A DNA stretch of 64,000 bases from Mucilaginibacter gracilis (GTDB taxonomy: Bacteria > Bacteroidota > Bacteroidia > Sphingobacteriales > Sphingobacteriaceae). Location: NCBI RefSeq assembly GCF_003633615.1, contig NZ_RBKU01000001.1, forward strand, positions 2,356,001-2,420,000, written 5' to 3'. Of the stretch, positions 15,526 through 25,416 are shown piece by piece. The position numbers and the translations under genes are program-made. Position 1 is the first letter of the stretch, and the number at the start of each line of letters is the position of its first letter. The notes under the pieces are model-generated. The model was not told the DNA's origin, did no database searches, and saw only the letters and a program-made list of their open reading frames with translations.

Positions 15526-16788
15526 TCATTTAGCTTTCTTAATCGCCTTGTTAATTTCCTGTATCTGCTTAAAAATATCTTCGGTATTATAGTCGGATAA
15601 CAAAATGTTGTAATCTTTCCAAAACTTTTCGCCCACGCTGCCATCGTAGTTGTTTATGTTTTCATTACGGCCAAGTTTTGAGCTGAACGGGGCTTTCTCC
15701 ACGGTATCAACTGCGGTAACCTGGTAGTTAAATTTAACATTTGCCGGCAGATGAGTATGGGCGCTGGTGTTTTCAATTGCCAAAACATCGTTGCTTTGCA
15801 TGCTTAAAAGTGCCCATTTGTTTCCAACCATTTGGTAGCTTACCTGGGCATGGTTTTTTTCCAAATCAATTTTAACGTCCCCCATCTTCATCAGCGCACG
15901 GCTAATAAAGTTCCACGAACTCAAATCGCCTAAGGCAAACGGACTCAAACCAAAGTCGAAATGGATAAATGCATAGGTTTTAGTTTCAATGTATATGCTG
16001 CCACGAAAAGTGCCTTCCAATTCGGGCGTTTTTTCTTTAAAATCAATTTGGTATGCTTCATAACCTTTAAAATCAACAATGCCTTTTACCTCAAACCGGT
16101 GTTTGGTTAAACCTTCGTTGTTTAAAAAGCCACAGGCGTTAATATGGTTAATAATGTCATCCTCAAAAACCGAATTAGGTTTTTGCCCCAATTCTACCGC
16201 ATTAAAATCACGTTCATTTTTTTCGTTCCGGGCCTTTATCAGTTTAAACAAGTCGGCATGTTTATCGGCATAACCAAAGTTGTAAACATCAAAAACAGCT
16301 TCCGATAGTTGCAGGGGCGCCTGCCCGCTGTAAGTATACATGCGGTAAAAGCCGCGTAATATATGCGGGTGATTGATGTAGTTATCGGGTATGCGGCTTA
16401 TCGCTTTTTCAATAATTTTTACGGCGTCGTAATACGCAATAGTTACCTCTTTAAGTTCGGTATTGTTGTTTTCGAGGGCTAGGTTTAGTTCGGCTTTGTT
16501 TGTTAGGCTGGCAATGGGCAGTTGTTTGGTTTTAAAGCCAACGCACGATATTTTAAGGGTATCGCCCAGGTTATTTGCCGGTATAATTAAAACAAACATA
16601 CCCGCGGCATTGGTAGCCGTGCCAACACCTTTACGGCTAATGCTGATGCTTGCCTGTACAATAGGGTGCCCATCGTTTAAAGCCGTTACTTTGCCGCTAA
16701 TACTAATGCTGCCCGGTTGTGCAAAAGCCCGACAAGCCAGTATGGTTAATATTAACGTAAAAAATAAATGGCGTACAAGTTTAATCAT
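15526..16788 (-). CDS. Outer-membrane/exported protein with carboxypeptidase-regulatory-like domain
   Basis: 420 residues from ATG 16788. A signal peptide (LFFTLILTILACRAFAQ) is followed by a CarboxypepD_reg-like beta-sandwich (about residues 20-100, ISGKVTALNDGHPIVQASIS), as found at the start of TonB receptors and in related Bacteroidota exported proteins. The remaining 300 residues are beta-rich. The protein is not long enough for a TonB receptor. It is probably periplasmic or outer-membrane; the ligand is unknown. Confidence 0.8.
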   Translation of the reverse strand: MIKLVRHLFFTLILTILACRAFAQPGSISISGKVTALNDGHPIVQASISISRKGVGTATNAAGMFVLIIPANNLGDTLKISCVGFKTKQLPIASLTNKAELNLALENNNTELKEVTIAYYDAVKIIEKAISRIPDNYINHPHILRGFYRMYTYSGQAPLQLSEAVFDVYNFGYADKHADLFKLIKARNEKNERDFNAVELGQKPNSVFEDDIINHINACGFLNNEGLTKHRFEVKGIVDFKGYEAYQIDFKEKTPELEGTFRGSIYIETKTYAFIHFDFGLSPFALGDLSSWNFISRALMKMGDVKIDLEKNHAQVSYQMVGNKWALLSMQSNDVLAIENTSAHTHLPANVKFNYQVTAVDTVEKAPFSSKLGRNENINNYDGSVGEKFWKDYNILLSDYNTEDIFKQIQEINKAIKKAK

Positions 16789-17043
16789 GTGCAATAATTG
16801 TTTTGTTGATGAGTGCCGCATACGCTTGATATAAAGGTAGGTGTATGCGGTGTTGTTAAACGATGCCTGCCAAATTTGATTGTGTTAACTCATTGAATTT
16901 AATAACCAAACCACGCAAATGTTACATTGCGGATTTTAATGATACTGCTTTTTTGCATACGTAAGCTATATTTATATTGGCAGCAATTTATTAAAAGCAT
17001 AGGTAACAAAAATACCCGGGCACCTAAATGGAATAGTATTTGC

Positions 17044-17502
17044 ATGTATGGTAATATAAAACAGAAAGTTGTGAAAACAGAAAATATAAAAACAGCCGCA
17101 AGGATACTTTTAGGAGCAAATTTAATATTTGCAGGTATAAGCCATTTAACCTTTGCACGTAAAGCATTTAAAGCACAAGTGCCCGATTGGGTGCCATTAA
17201 AAAAAGACGATACTGTAGTGTACTCTGGCATAGCCGAAATAGCGTTAGGTACTGCCCTGGTGCTCACTCCCGATAAGCATAAGGCTACAGTAGGTAAAAT
17301 AGCAGGTGCTTTTTTTACGGCAGTTTTCCCTGGTAATATTGCTCAATATACGCAGCACCGCAGCGCATTTGGTTTAGATACCGACGAAAAACGATTTGTA
17401 CGCTTGCTGTTTCAGCCGGCTTTAGTTTACTGGGCCATAAAAAGCACCAGCAATGAGGATAAAAGGTTTTCGGTTAAAAAATTACTTCGCTTTAGGCGTT
17501 AA
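17044..17502 (+). CDS. DoxX-like membrane protein
   Basis: 152 residues from ATG 17044; a GTG at 17071 (KTENIKTAARILLG) is an equally good start. About four membrane helices; the first contains ILLGANLIFAGISHLTF, followed by a loop with VPDWVPLKKDD, typical of DoxX/DUF4267-like quinone-related membrane proteins. The C-terminus is basic. Upstream sequence back to 16927 stays open but does not look coding. Confidence 0.75.
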   Translation: MYGNIKQKVVKTENIKTAARILLGANLIFAGISHLTFARKAFKAQVPDWVPLKKDDTVVYSGIAEIALGTALVLTPDKHKATVGKIAGAFFTAVFPGNIAQYTQHRSAFGLDTDEKRFVRLLFQPALVYWAIKSTSNEDKRFSVKKLLRFRR

Positions 17503-17533
17503 TGCAGCCAGCGCAATTTAGCTGTTGGTTAGC

Positions 17534-18889
17534 TTAAAAGCTTTCGTTTAAATTTAAAAAGAAGCCCTGGTTGCCAAATTTGCCAAAGGCATAATCGAGT
17601 GCAAGGTTTGTGCGGGTTGCTTTATTAAACAATACGCGCAAACCGGCACCGTAACCCGGTTGAAATACCTGGAATAACTTGGTTCCCTGCTCGTCGTTAG
17701 CACTTTGCATGCTTGCAAAGGCAACGCCGCTAATAAACTTGTTGGCTAATATAGGGAACCTAAATTCGGCTTCGGTATCGTTAAATTGTGTGCCTTTAAA
17801 ATATTGTGCTGTATAGCCCCGGCCGCTTTTAAAGGCACCATCGCGTGCTGTGCCGGGCAGTTCAAGGTAAGGTATATCGCCGTCAACCAGGTACGATCCC
17901 CAGTTCCAAAACGCCAGTACGGTTTCGGGTAAAACATCCGATAGGCTAAAATATTTTCTAAAGTCGGTAGTAACCTGAACCGAATTTTTTGTACTTCCTA
18001 CCCAGGTTTGATTAATCCTTACGCCTGCGTCAAAATAAATTCCTTTGTAAGCGCGGTTTGGGTTATCGCGCGTGGTGTATTCTATATTGAACAAAAAGCC
18101 ATTGGCCGAGTAATGGTCCTGCGGGAAACCGTGCCTGTTATTATACACGCTGGATGGCGTTGCATTATTAACGGTGTCTTTATTAGTAATATCGCGCCGT
18201 ACTTCAAACGACATGCCTGCACCTACAAACAAATTCTTATCTATCCTTTTATAAGCCTTTTCCCTAAAGTTAAAGTAGTACGAGTGTACCGAATATACCT
18301 GTCGCTTAGGGTCGGCCAGTATGTTGTCTGTGGCGCTGCCGCCGCTCACTTGCTTATTGATGCCCAGGCCGTAATCGGGCGTTACAGTTTTCGAAACCAC
18401 AATATTACCCTGAAAATTCCAGGTATTACCGGGTGTAAATATGTTATGATTGATGTAAAAATAAATAATGCCCTTAGTAGTGATAGAAGCTGATGTGGCG
18501 GCAACCGAGAGCAGCGTATTAGGGTCGCCGCCCAGGCGTTTCCCGGCAACGGCTTTAATGCCCAATTGTTCGCCAATGGTTGGGTTGGCGGCAATGTTTG
18601 GCACTATGGTAATGCCCGATCCTTTATGCAGTGTATCGGCCTGTTTTTTAGGGTGTAAAATATTACGGGTTAAATCGCCAAAATCATACTGCTTATTCAG
18701 GTTCTCTTTAACCTTGTTATGTTTTGTGGTTTTAATCAGCAGCGAATCCGCTTTGAGCGAATCAATTGGTGCGCCAACCTGGCTATAGGTAAAAAGCGGG
18801 ACGAAAGTAAAAAATAGCAAAAGCAATTTTAAAACAACAGGCTTTTGCAGGGCCGGGCTAAACTGCTGAGGTAAATTATAAAAGTTCAA
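17534..18889 (-). CDS. BamA/TamA-family outer membrane beta-barrel protein
   Basis: 451 residues. A signal segment (LLLLFFTFVPLFTYSQ), a linker, then a C-terminal barrel (about 120-451) of alternating strands ending in a phenylalanine (NLNESF), with the bacterial surface antigen (D15) pattern GYGAGLRVLFNKATR near the end. No POTRA repeats are seen, so it is a short Omp85-family member of the type usual in Bacteroidota, not BamA itself. A 260-base stretch without a gene separates it from the next locus. Confidence 0.82.
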   Translation of the reverse strand: MNFYNLPQQFSPALQKPVVLKLLLLFFTFVPLFTYSQVGAPIDSLKADSLLIKTTKHNKVKENLNKQYDFGDLTRNILHPKKQADTLHKGSGITIVPNIAANPTIGEQLGIKAVAGKRLGGDPNTLLSVAATSASITTKGIIYFYINHNIFTPGNTWNFQGNIVVSKTVTPDYGLGINKQVSGGSATDNILADPKRQVYSVHSYYFNFREKAYKRIDKNLFVGAGMSFEVRRDITNKDTVNNATPSSVYNNRHGFPQDHYSANGFLFNIEYTTRDNPNRAYKGIYFDAGVRINQTWVGSTKNSVQVTTDFRKYFSLSDVLPETVLAFWNWGSYLVDGDIPYLELPGTARDGAFKSGRGYTAQYFKGTQFNDTEAEFRFPILANKFISGVAFASMQSANDEQGTKLFQVFQPGYGAGLRVLFNKATRTNLALDYAFGKFGNQGFFLNLNESF

Positions 18890-19149
18890 TTTTAATAATT
18901 TATAGAGTTGTGTAGTTTAAAACTACCTGTTAAACCCATCGGGGAGTTAAATGTTTTGTATCTAATTTGTTATGAAAGGCCAACCTTACCTTTGTACCAA
19001 CTTGTTTGGTGTTTTATTTTAAGCGGCCTGCTTTATTGAAAAGTATTTTAGGTTTTTTTGATAACTTTAAATGTTTATTTACGTACCAATTAATTAGGAT
19101 TTAAAGCCCCTTTTTAAATCTAAAACTATTAGGTGTGATTAATTCTGAC

Positions 19150-20496
19150 ATGAACGAGTACAATATATTTATAGTAGAAGACGACCCCTGGTATGGCGAA
19201 ATACTTGAATACCATTTAAGCCTTAATCCGGATTATAGGCTAACCCGTTTTACCACCGCCAAAGAGTGCCTTGATAAAATGTATCTGCAGCCCGATTTGA
19301 TAACGGTTGATTTTTCGTTACCGGATATGGCGGGCGATAAGTTGTACCAAAAAATACGCGAAGTCAATTCGCAGGTGCCGGTAATTGTTATCAGTTCGCA
19401 AGATAAAATTGCTGTTGCGGTTGATTTGCTTAAAAACGGCGTGAGCGATTACCTTGTGAAAGATAGCGCAACCAAAGATTTGCTGTGGAACAGTATTATC
19501 AGAATAAAAGAGAACCAAAATTTAAAAAAGGAAGTTGAGGTTTTAAAGGAAGAACTGGGGCAAAAGTTTTCTTTCGAAAAAACGATAATCGGGCAAAGCG
19601 GAACCTTAAAAAAGGTTTTTGCCATGATGGATAAGGCATCTAAAACCAACATCAATATATCAATAACCGGCGAAACCGGTACAGGTAAAGAAGTTGTTGC
19701 CAAAGCCGTGCATTACAACAGCGACAGGAAGAAAAAGCCATTTGTGCCCGTAAACATGGCCGCAATACCCCGCGAACTAATAGAAAGCGAACTATTTGGG
19801 CACGAAAAAGGAGCTTTTACGGGAGCAGTGGCCCGCAAATCGGGCTGTTTTGAAAACGCTAACGGCGGCACTATTTTTTTGGATGAAATTGCCGAACTGG
19901 ATTTAAGCTTGCAAAGTAAGCTACTGCGGGTATTGCAGGAGCGGGAAGTGGTACGCGTGGGCGGTAACGAAAAAGTTAAGCTTGATGTACGCGTTATTGT
20001 AGCCACCCACAAGCATTTGGCCGATGAGATAAAAAGGGGGAATTTTAGAGAAGACCTTTATTACCGCATTATGGGCCTGCCTATTGAGTTGCCGCCTTTG
20101 CGCGATAGGGGTAACGATGTATTAATTTTGGCACGGCACTTTGCCGACGATTTTGCCAAACAAAATAAGCTGGGCTCAATAACCATATCAAAGGAGGCTA
20201 AAACCAAGCTTTTACGCTACCAGTTTCCGGGGAATGTGCGCGAACTCAAAGCAATAATTGAACTGGCGGTAGTGATGTGTAATGATAACGAGATTACAGC
20301 AAACGAGATCAACATCAACGTAGTTAAGCGTGATGACGGAATTGTGATGGAAGACAAAACTTTAAGGGAATACACCTGCGAAATTGTTAAATATTACCTG
20401 AAAAAGAACAACGACGATGTTTTGCTTACTGCCAGGATATTAGATATTGGTAAAAGCACTATTTATAAAATGATACAAGCCGGCGAACTTGCTTGA
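19150..20496 (+). CDS. Sigma-54-dependent response regulator (NtrC type)
   Basis: 448 residues from ATG 19150. Receiver domain (1-120: acidic D11-D12, phospho-acceptor Asp54, Lys104), AAA+ domain (about 145-370) with Walker A GETGTGKE (164-171), the sigma-54 contact loop GAFTGA (211-216) and Walker B FLDEIAEL, and a Fis-type helix-turn-helix (about 405-448). It should activate RpoN-dependent promoters when phosphorylated. It is the first gene of a three-gene operon with a hybrid kinase 21 bases later, its likely phosphate source. Confidence 0.95.
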   Translation: MNEYNIFIVEDDPWYGEILEYHLSLNPDYRLTRFTTAKECLDKMYLQPDLITVDFSLPDMAGDKLYQKIREVNSQVPVIVISSQDKIAVAVDLLKNGVSDYLVKDSATKDLLWNSIIRIKENQNLKKEVEVLKEELGQKFSFEKTIIGQSGTLKKVFAMMDKASKTNINISITGETGTGKEVVAKAVHYNSDRKKKPFVPVNMAAIPRELIESELFGHEKGAFTGAVARKSGCFENANGGTIFLDEIAELDLSLQSKLLRVLQEREVVRVGGNEKVKLDVRVIVATHKHLADEIKRGNFREDLYYRIMGLPIELPPLRDRGNDVLILARHFADDFAKQNKLGSITISKEAKTKLLRYQFPGNVRELKAIIELAVVMCNDNEITANEININVVKRDDGIVMEDKTLREYTCEIVKYYLKKNNDDVLLTARILDIGKSTIYKMIQAGELA

Positions 20497-20517
20497 TAAA
20501 AAATAAGGACAGAAAAG

Positions 20518-22926
20518 ATGATTAGACATGGGTTATTGCTTGAAGATGAACAGTTTAATCGCCTGTTTCCGTTTTATATACTTATTGGTGACGGCTTAAT
20601 TGTTATAGCGTGTGGCAGTACAGTAAAAAAACTATGTCCGGATTTGTTTAATGAATCTTTTCTGGATTATGTGGCTATTGCTAACCCCCGGCATAAAGTA
20701 ACCGATTTTAACTCCTTAAAAGCTATATGTAACCAGTTGGTTGTGTTAACCATACGGCAAACAACAATTAGGGGCCAGTTTGAGTTTTTAAAAGCCGATA
20801 ATACTATTTTGTTTGTGGGCTCGCCCTGGGTTGATTCGGTTGAAAAGATGAGCAACTTTAGCCTCACAGCCGGCGATTTTGCTCATCACGATCAAACCAT
20901 AGCGTACTTGCAACTATTAGAAAATAAGGCACAGCATAACGCAGAAGCGTTTACTGGCTTTATGATGAATGTAACCGAAAGAAAGGAAATTGAAGATAAG
21001 CTGCGCACTAACGAAGAAAAGTACCGCAATATTATTGCTAACATGAACCTTGGTTTATTGGAGGTTGATAATTACGAAATTATAACATACGCCAACTATA
21101 GCTTTTGCAAAATGAGCGGTTACAGCTTAGATGAATTAATGGGTAAAAAAGCCAGCAGCCTATTAGCAACCAGGGAAGAAGATACCGATTTATTGAAGGA
21201 TAAAAACAATTTAAGGCAAAGGGGCGTGGCCGATGCCTACGAGATATCTGTAACAGACAAAAAAGGAAACTTAAAATGGTGGCTAATAAGCGGTGCGCCG
21301 CGTTATAATGATAACAACCAATTAGTTGGTTCGTTGGGTATTCACCTGGATATTACCAAGCAAAAAAAGCTGGAAGGCGAGTTGATAAGGGCAAAGATAC
21401 AAGCCGAGCAATTGGGTAAAACAAAGGAGAATTTTTTAGCCAATATGAGTCACGAAATTCGTACACCTATGAATGCCATCATGGGCATGAGCAGCCAGTT
21501 GTCAAAAACCGACCTAACCAGTCAGCAAAAATTTTATCTTGATATTATTCATTCCGCGTCAGACAATTTATTGGTTATTATAAATGATATTCTCGATCTG
21601 TCTAAAATCGAAGCCGGTAAACTCACGTTCGAAAGCATTGGTTTTGAGCTGAAAGAAGTTGCAAGCCGTGCTATACAGGTTATTATTCATAAGGCCGAAG
21701 AAAAGGGTATTAAGATAGACGACTTTTATTTCGACCCCAATATATCGCCCGTTTTAATTGGCGACCCTTACCGGTTAAACCAGGTGTTTTTAAATTTGAT
21801 AAGCAACGCTATTAAATTTACCGACGAAGGTTCGGTTACCCTAAGTTTTACCTTATTAAACGACAGCGAAGCCAGCCAACTGATAAAAGTAGAGATTGCC
21901 GACACGGGTATTGGTATGGACCAGAACTTTGTTGACCACCTGTTTGATAAATTTAGTCAGGAATATGAATCTGTAAGCCGCACTTATGGCGGTACCGGCC
22001 TGGGTATGAGTATTTGTAAACAGTTGATTGAGTTAATGGGCGGTACAATATCCGCAACCAGCCAAAAAGGCCAAGGCACAACTATAGCCTTTATGGTAAC
22101 CTTTAAAAAGGGCAATTTTACCGACCTGCCTAAAACCGAAGCTTTTAATTTAAGTAAAACGTTTTTAACAGGCAAAAAGGTTTTGGTTGTTGATGATAAC
22201 GAAATGAACCGCCTTGTAGCCCTTATTTGCCTGCAAAATTATGGTGCCGAAGTAATTGAGGCAGCAAACGGAGAGCAGGCTATTGAAGCTTTAAAATGGC
22301 AAAATGTTGAAGTTGTGCTTATGGATATCCAAATGCCGGGCATTAACGGGTTCGACACCACCAAAATCATCCGGGACACCGGCAATAATATACCCATAAT
22401 TGGCCTTACCGCCAATGCTATTAAAGGCGAAAGCGAAAAATGCATTAATGCCGGTATGAATGATTATATAGCCAAGCCCTTTAAAGAGGCCGACTTGCTA
22501 AGAAAGATTGCTAAATGGTTACGTGCCAATTTAGCTAATACAGCCAAGCCCGAAAACGAAGCGGATGAGTTACCGAGCGCGGGACCTTTGTATGATTTAT
22601 CGGCACTTAAAGCCATTAGCCGTGGTAATGATACTTTTATTTACAAAATGGTTAGCATATTTAGCGAACAAGCCCCACAAATGGTGCAAGAGATGTTTGA
22701 TGCTTATCGCGATAACAACTTAAAACTTTTAGGTGCCGTTGCCCACAAAATAAAGCCCAGTTTAGATAACTTAAATATCACCTCGCTGGCCGAAATAATT
22801 AGAACTATTGAAAGAGCCGATAAAGAAGTGCTGCCAAACCCCAATATGCCTGCCATGCTAAAAAAAGTAAGCGACACGGTTGCGAAGGTGATAGCTATGA
22901 TGAACTTAGAATATCCGTCTCATTAA
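20518..22926 (+). CDS. HNOBA-like/PAS hybrid histidine kinase with REC and Hpt domains
   Basis: 802 residues. Residues about 8-145 match the HNOBA domain of guanylate cyclases and H-NOX-linked kinases: FPFYILIGDG, RGQFEFL, FVGSPWV (99-105) and AHHDQTIAYLQLL. Then come PAS (160-285), HisKA with His312 in SHEIRTPMNA, HATPase_c (GTGLGM near 492-497), receiver with Asp603 (LMDIQMP), and Hpt with His743 (VAHKIKPSL). No membrane segment, so cytoplasmic. The FIST gene follows 12 bases later. HNOBA normally pairs with heme sensors, so FIST (NosP-type) is the probable input and the sigma-54 regulator the output. Confidence 0.9.
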   Translation: MIRHGLLLEDEQFNRLFPFYILIGDGLIVIACGSTVKKLCPDLFNESFLDYVAIANPRHKVTDFNSLKAICNQLVVLTIRQTTIRGQFEFLKADNTILFVGSPWVDSVEKMSNFSLTAGDFAHHDQTIAYLQLLENKAQHNAEAFTGFMMNVTERKEIEDKLRTNEEKYRNIIANMNLGLLEVDNYEIITYANYSFCKMSGYSLDELMGKKASSLLATREEDTDLLKDKNNLRQRGVADAYEISVTDKKGNLKWWLISGAPRYNDNNQLVGSLGIHLDITKQKKLEGELIRAKIQAEQLGKTKENFLANMSHEIRTPMNAIMGMSSQLSKTDLTSQQKFYLDIIHSASDNLLVIINDILDLSKIEAGKLTFESIGFELKEVASRAIQVIIHKAEEKGIKIDDFYFDPNISPVLIGDPYRLNQVFLNLISNAIKFTDEGSVTLSFTLLNDSEASQLIKVEIADTGIGMDQNFVDHLFDKFSQEYESVSRTYGGTGLGMSICKQLIELMGGTISATSQKGQGTTIAFMVTFKKGNFTDLPKTEAFNLSKTFLTGKKVLVVDDNEMNRLVALICLQNYGAEVIEAANGEQAIEALKWQNVEVVLMDIQMPGINGFDTTKIIRDTGNNIPIIGLTANAIKGESEKCINAGMNDYIAKPFKEADLLRKIAKWLRANLANTAKPENEADELPSAGPLYDLSALKAISRGNDTFIYKMVSIFSEQAPQMVQEMFDAYRDNNLKLLGAVAHKIKPSLDNLNITSLAEIIRTIERADKEVLPNPNMPAMLKKVSDTVAKVIAMMNLEYPSH

Positions 22927-22938
22927 AGCAATTTGTAT

Positions 22939-24090
22939 ATGAAAATTAAGCAACAACTTTATAAAGATGGCCAATTTACCACAAACCAGGCGAGCGATAA
23001 CCTTACCGGAGAGGGCGCAACGCTGGTATTGGCCTTTGGAGAAAAATATGTGTTGGTTAATGATGATGTATATGGTGTACTTAAAAAAGACAACCCACAG
23101 GCCGATATTGTATTATGTTCAACCGCGGGCGAAATTTATGACGAATCGGTATTTGATCATACGGTATCGGTAGTGATAATAGAGTTTGAAAAAACCAGGG
23201 TAAAAACCATAAGCGTTGATATTAAACAAATGCCTTCGAGCTTTGATGCCGGCCAGGTTTTGTTTGATGAATTAAATAATGTTGGCCTCGCCTATATCAT
23301 GGTAATTTCAGACGGGGGGTTGGTAAACGGGAGCGAACTGGTTAGAGGCATCGAAAGTTTAAATATTAACAACATCCCCATAACGGGTGGCCTTGCAGGC
23401 GATGCCGATAAGTTTAATTATACCGTTGTAGGTTGTAACGCAATACCCGAAACAGGAAAAATTGTAGCTATTGGTTTTTATGGCGATGATTTGCAAATAG
23501 GCCACGGCTCGTTTGGTGGCTGGGATATTTTTGGCCCCGAAAAAAAGGTAACCCGGTCGGTTGAAAACCGTCTTTACGAAATTGACAACAAAAGTGCGCT
23601 CGAATTATACAAACAATACCTGGGCAAATATGCCGAGGAGTTGCCTGGTTCGGCATTGTTATTTCCGTTATATGTTCGTCCGGAGGGGGGCATTAATTCG
23701 GTTGTACGTACCATTTTATCTATCGATAATGATGAGCAAAGCATGGTTTTTGCTGGCGATATACCACAGGGATCGTACATTAGGTTTATGAAGGCCAATT
23801 TTGATAAACTTATTGATGCGGCCAGCCATGCGGCAGGCAACACGTTAACCCAGTTTCCGGAGCATAACGAGGCAAAGCCCAAACTTGCGCTATTGATAAG
23901 TTGTGTTGGCCGCAAGCTGATTTTAGGAAAACGCATTGAAGAAGAAATTGAGGCCATAAGGGAAACTTTTGGCAAAAGCACGCTTTTAACGGGCTTTTAT
24001 TCGTATGGCGAAATATCGCCTTTAAACTCAAGGGCCAAGTGCGAGCTACACAATCAAACCATGACCATTACAACCTTTAACGAAGACTAG
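22939..24090 (+). CDS. FIST-domain sensor protein (NosP-like), copy 1
   Basis: 383 residues from ATG 22939. FIST_N (about 25-225, with CSTAGEIYD, ITGGLAGDADKF and IGHGSFGGWDIFGP) and FIST_C (about 235-380, with ALLISCVGRKLIL and GFYSYGEISPL). FIST proteins are ligand sensors; some, called NosP, bind heme and nitric oxide and control a partner kinase. Here the gene ends an operon with a sigma-54 regulator and an HNOBA-like kinase. A paralogue lies at 29638-30774. Whether this one binds heme is not shown by the sequence. Confidence 0.9.
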   Translation: MKIKQQLYKDGQFTTNQASDNLTGEGATLVLAFGEKYVLVNDDVYGVLKKDNPQADIVLCSTAGEIYDESVFDHTVSVVIIEFEKTRVKTISVDIKQMPSSFDAGQVLFDELNNVGLAYIMVISDGGLVNGSELVRGIESLNINNIPITGGLAGDADKFNYTVVGCNAIPETGKIVAIGFYGDDLQIGHGSFGGWDIFGPEKKVTRSVENRLYEIDNKSALELYKQYLGKYAEELPGSALLFPLYVRPEGGINSVVRTILSIDNDEQSMVFAGDIPQGSYIRFMKANFDKLIDAASHAAGNTLTQFPEHNEAKPKLALLISCVGRKLILGKRIEEEIEAIRETFGKSTLLTGFYSYGEISPLNSRAKCELHNQTMTITTFNED

Positions 24091-24166
24091 TATTATACCA
24101 CAAATTAATACAGGGACAGCTAAAAAAAAGGTTAATTGTAGAATATCTTAAATAATTGGTAGTTTA

Positions 24167-25405
24167 TTAAGTAATTACAAGTTGCCTGCGTTTCCCCAAA
24201 AGCAAAATTGTTATTAAGTAAGTAACGCTTAAAACAAATATAAAGGCTATAATTTCGGCAACTAAAAGGTTGCTAATGCTGGGGTTGATATTGTAATTGC
24301 TAAAAAAACTGTGGTAAAGCTCCGTTATGCCGTATATAACCATATTGTGCAATAGGTATATGCCGTAAACGGTTTTACGCGGATCTAATTTGTTAATCAG
24401 GTTTATTTTACCAAGTTTAAATAGGCAGGCAAAAGCAAGCAGTGAGTTAAAAATATTAGTAATCCTGATTGAGGCGTATGGGTCTGCGCAGCCAATTTTG
24501 GATAAGTTTATCCCTTCCCGGCAGGCAAATATAAACGAAATGGCAAAGGCCAAAATAAAATAGCCCCATGAGGTGTTTTCTAAAAAAGCAATAAAACGGG
24601 TATAGTTTTTACTGATTATTATGCCAAGCCACATAAAAAAGGCATAACCTAAAAAAGCCTTAGTATGGTAAGCCGATACCCACCCGTAGTGCAAATTTAC
24701 ACAATAAAATGCCGTAATTAATGCTAACGATAGGCCAAGCCATGCCTTATTAAGGTGCTTTTTTAAGGCAATTAACAATACCGCCGAAATTAGATACACT
24801 ATAATAAACCAGTAGGCAAAGTAAAAAATAGCGGTGCGTAAAATAATAAAGTTGATATTTAGGGCCTCTTTATAATGGTGTTGGGCTAATGCTGTTTTTA
24901 ACGAGGCGTCGTTAGAAAGGTTTAGTAAACCAAATAAAAGCACAACTACAAACCATGGTATTATTGTTGACCGCAACCTGAGTTTTAAAAAGCTAAGCGG
25001 AGTATAACTATCAATTTTGGATTCCATTAAAAAACCGGATATCAGGAAGAAAATAATAGTACCTATTTTACCCAATTGTAAAATAACCGATTGGATAAAA
25101 ATATCGTCTATATTATGGAAAACTCTTTGTTCGCAACCCAGGTTACAATGGCCCCAAACGATAGAACACATTGCTATAAACCTAATGGTATCAATTACCA
25201 AATAGTTTTTTTTTACCCCGGCACCTTCAACAGCACCACTGTTGGCAATAACAGGAGGACGGAACTTGCTTTGGCCCATAATCCATTGCGTACCATGATA
25301 GGTATATCTTAATGAATTAAGATGTGCTGATAACCGTGGTTGGGTATTAGCTTTTAATAAACGCAGAGGTAGTAGCATCGATGAATTAGCATTAAGCTCA
25401 CACAA
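24167..25405 (-). CDS. Acyltransferase family 3 membrane protein
   Basis: 412 residues with about ten membrane helices. The start of the domain (KKNYLVIDTIRFIAMCSIVWGHCNLG) carries the His of OafA/NodX-type acyltransferases, which O-acetylate surface sugars. The first 42 residues are not typical; an ATG at 25279 (MGQSKFRPP) is a reasonable alternative start. It lies 11 bases after a glycosyltransferase gene on the same strand, suggesting a two-gene unit for a surface glycan. Confidence 0.85.
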   Translation of the reverse strand: MCELNANSSMLLPLRLLKANTQPRLSAHLNSLRYTYHGTQWIMGQSKFRPPVIANSGAVEGAGVKKNYLVIDTIRFIAMCSIVWGHCNLGCEQRVFHNIDDIFIQSVILQLGKIGTIIFFLISGFLMESKIDSYTPLSFLKLRLRSTIIPWFVVVLLFGLLNLSNDASLKTALAQHHYKEALNINFIILRTAIFYFAYWFIIVYLISAVLLIALKKHLNKAWLGLSLALITAFYCVNLHYGWVSAYHTKAFLGYAFFMWLGIIISKNYTRFIAFLENTSWGYFILAFAISFIFACREGINLSKIGCADPYASIRITNIFNSLLAFACLFKLGKINLINKLDPRKTVYGIYLLHNMVIYGITELYHSFFSNYNINPSISNLLVAEIIAFIFVLSVTYLITILLLGKRRQLVIT

Positions 25406-25416
25406 TACCGTTGAGA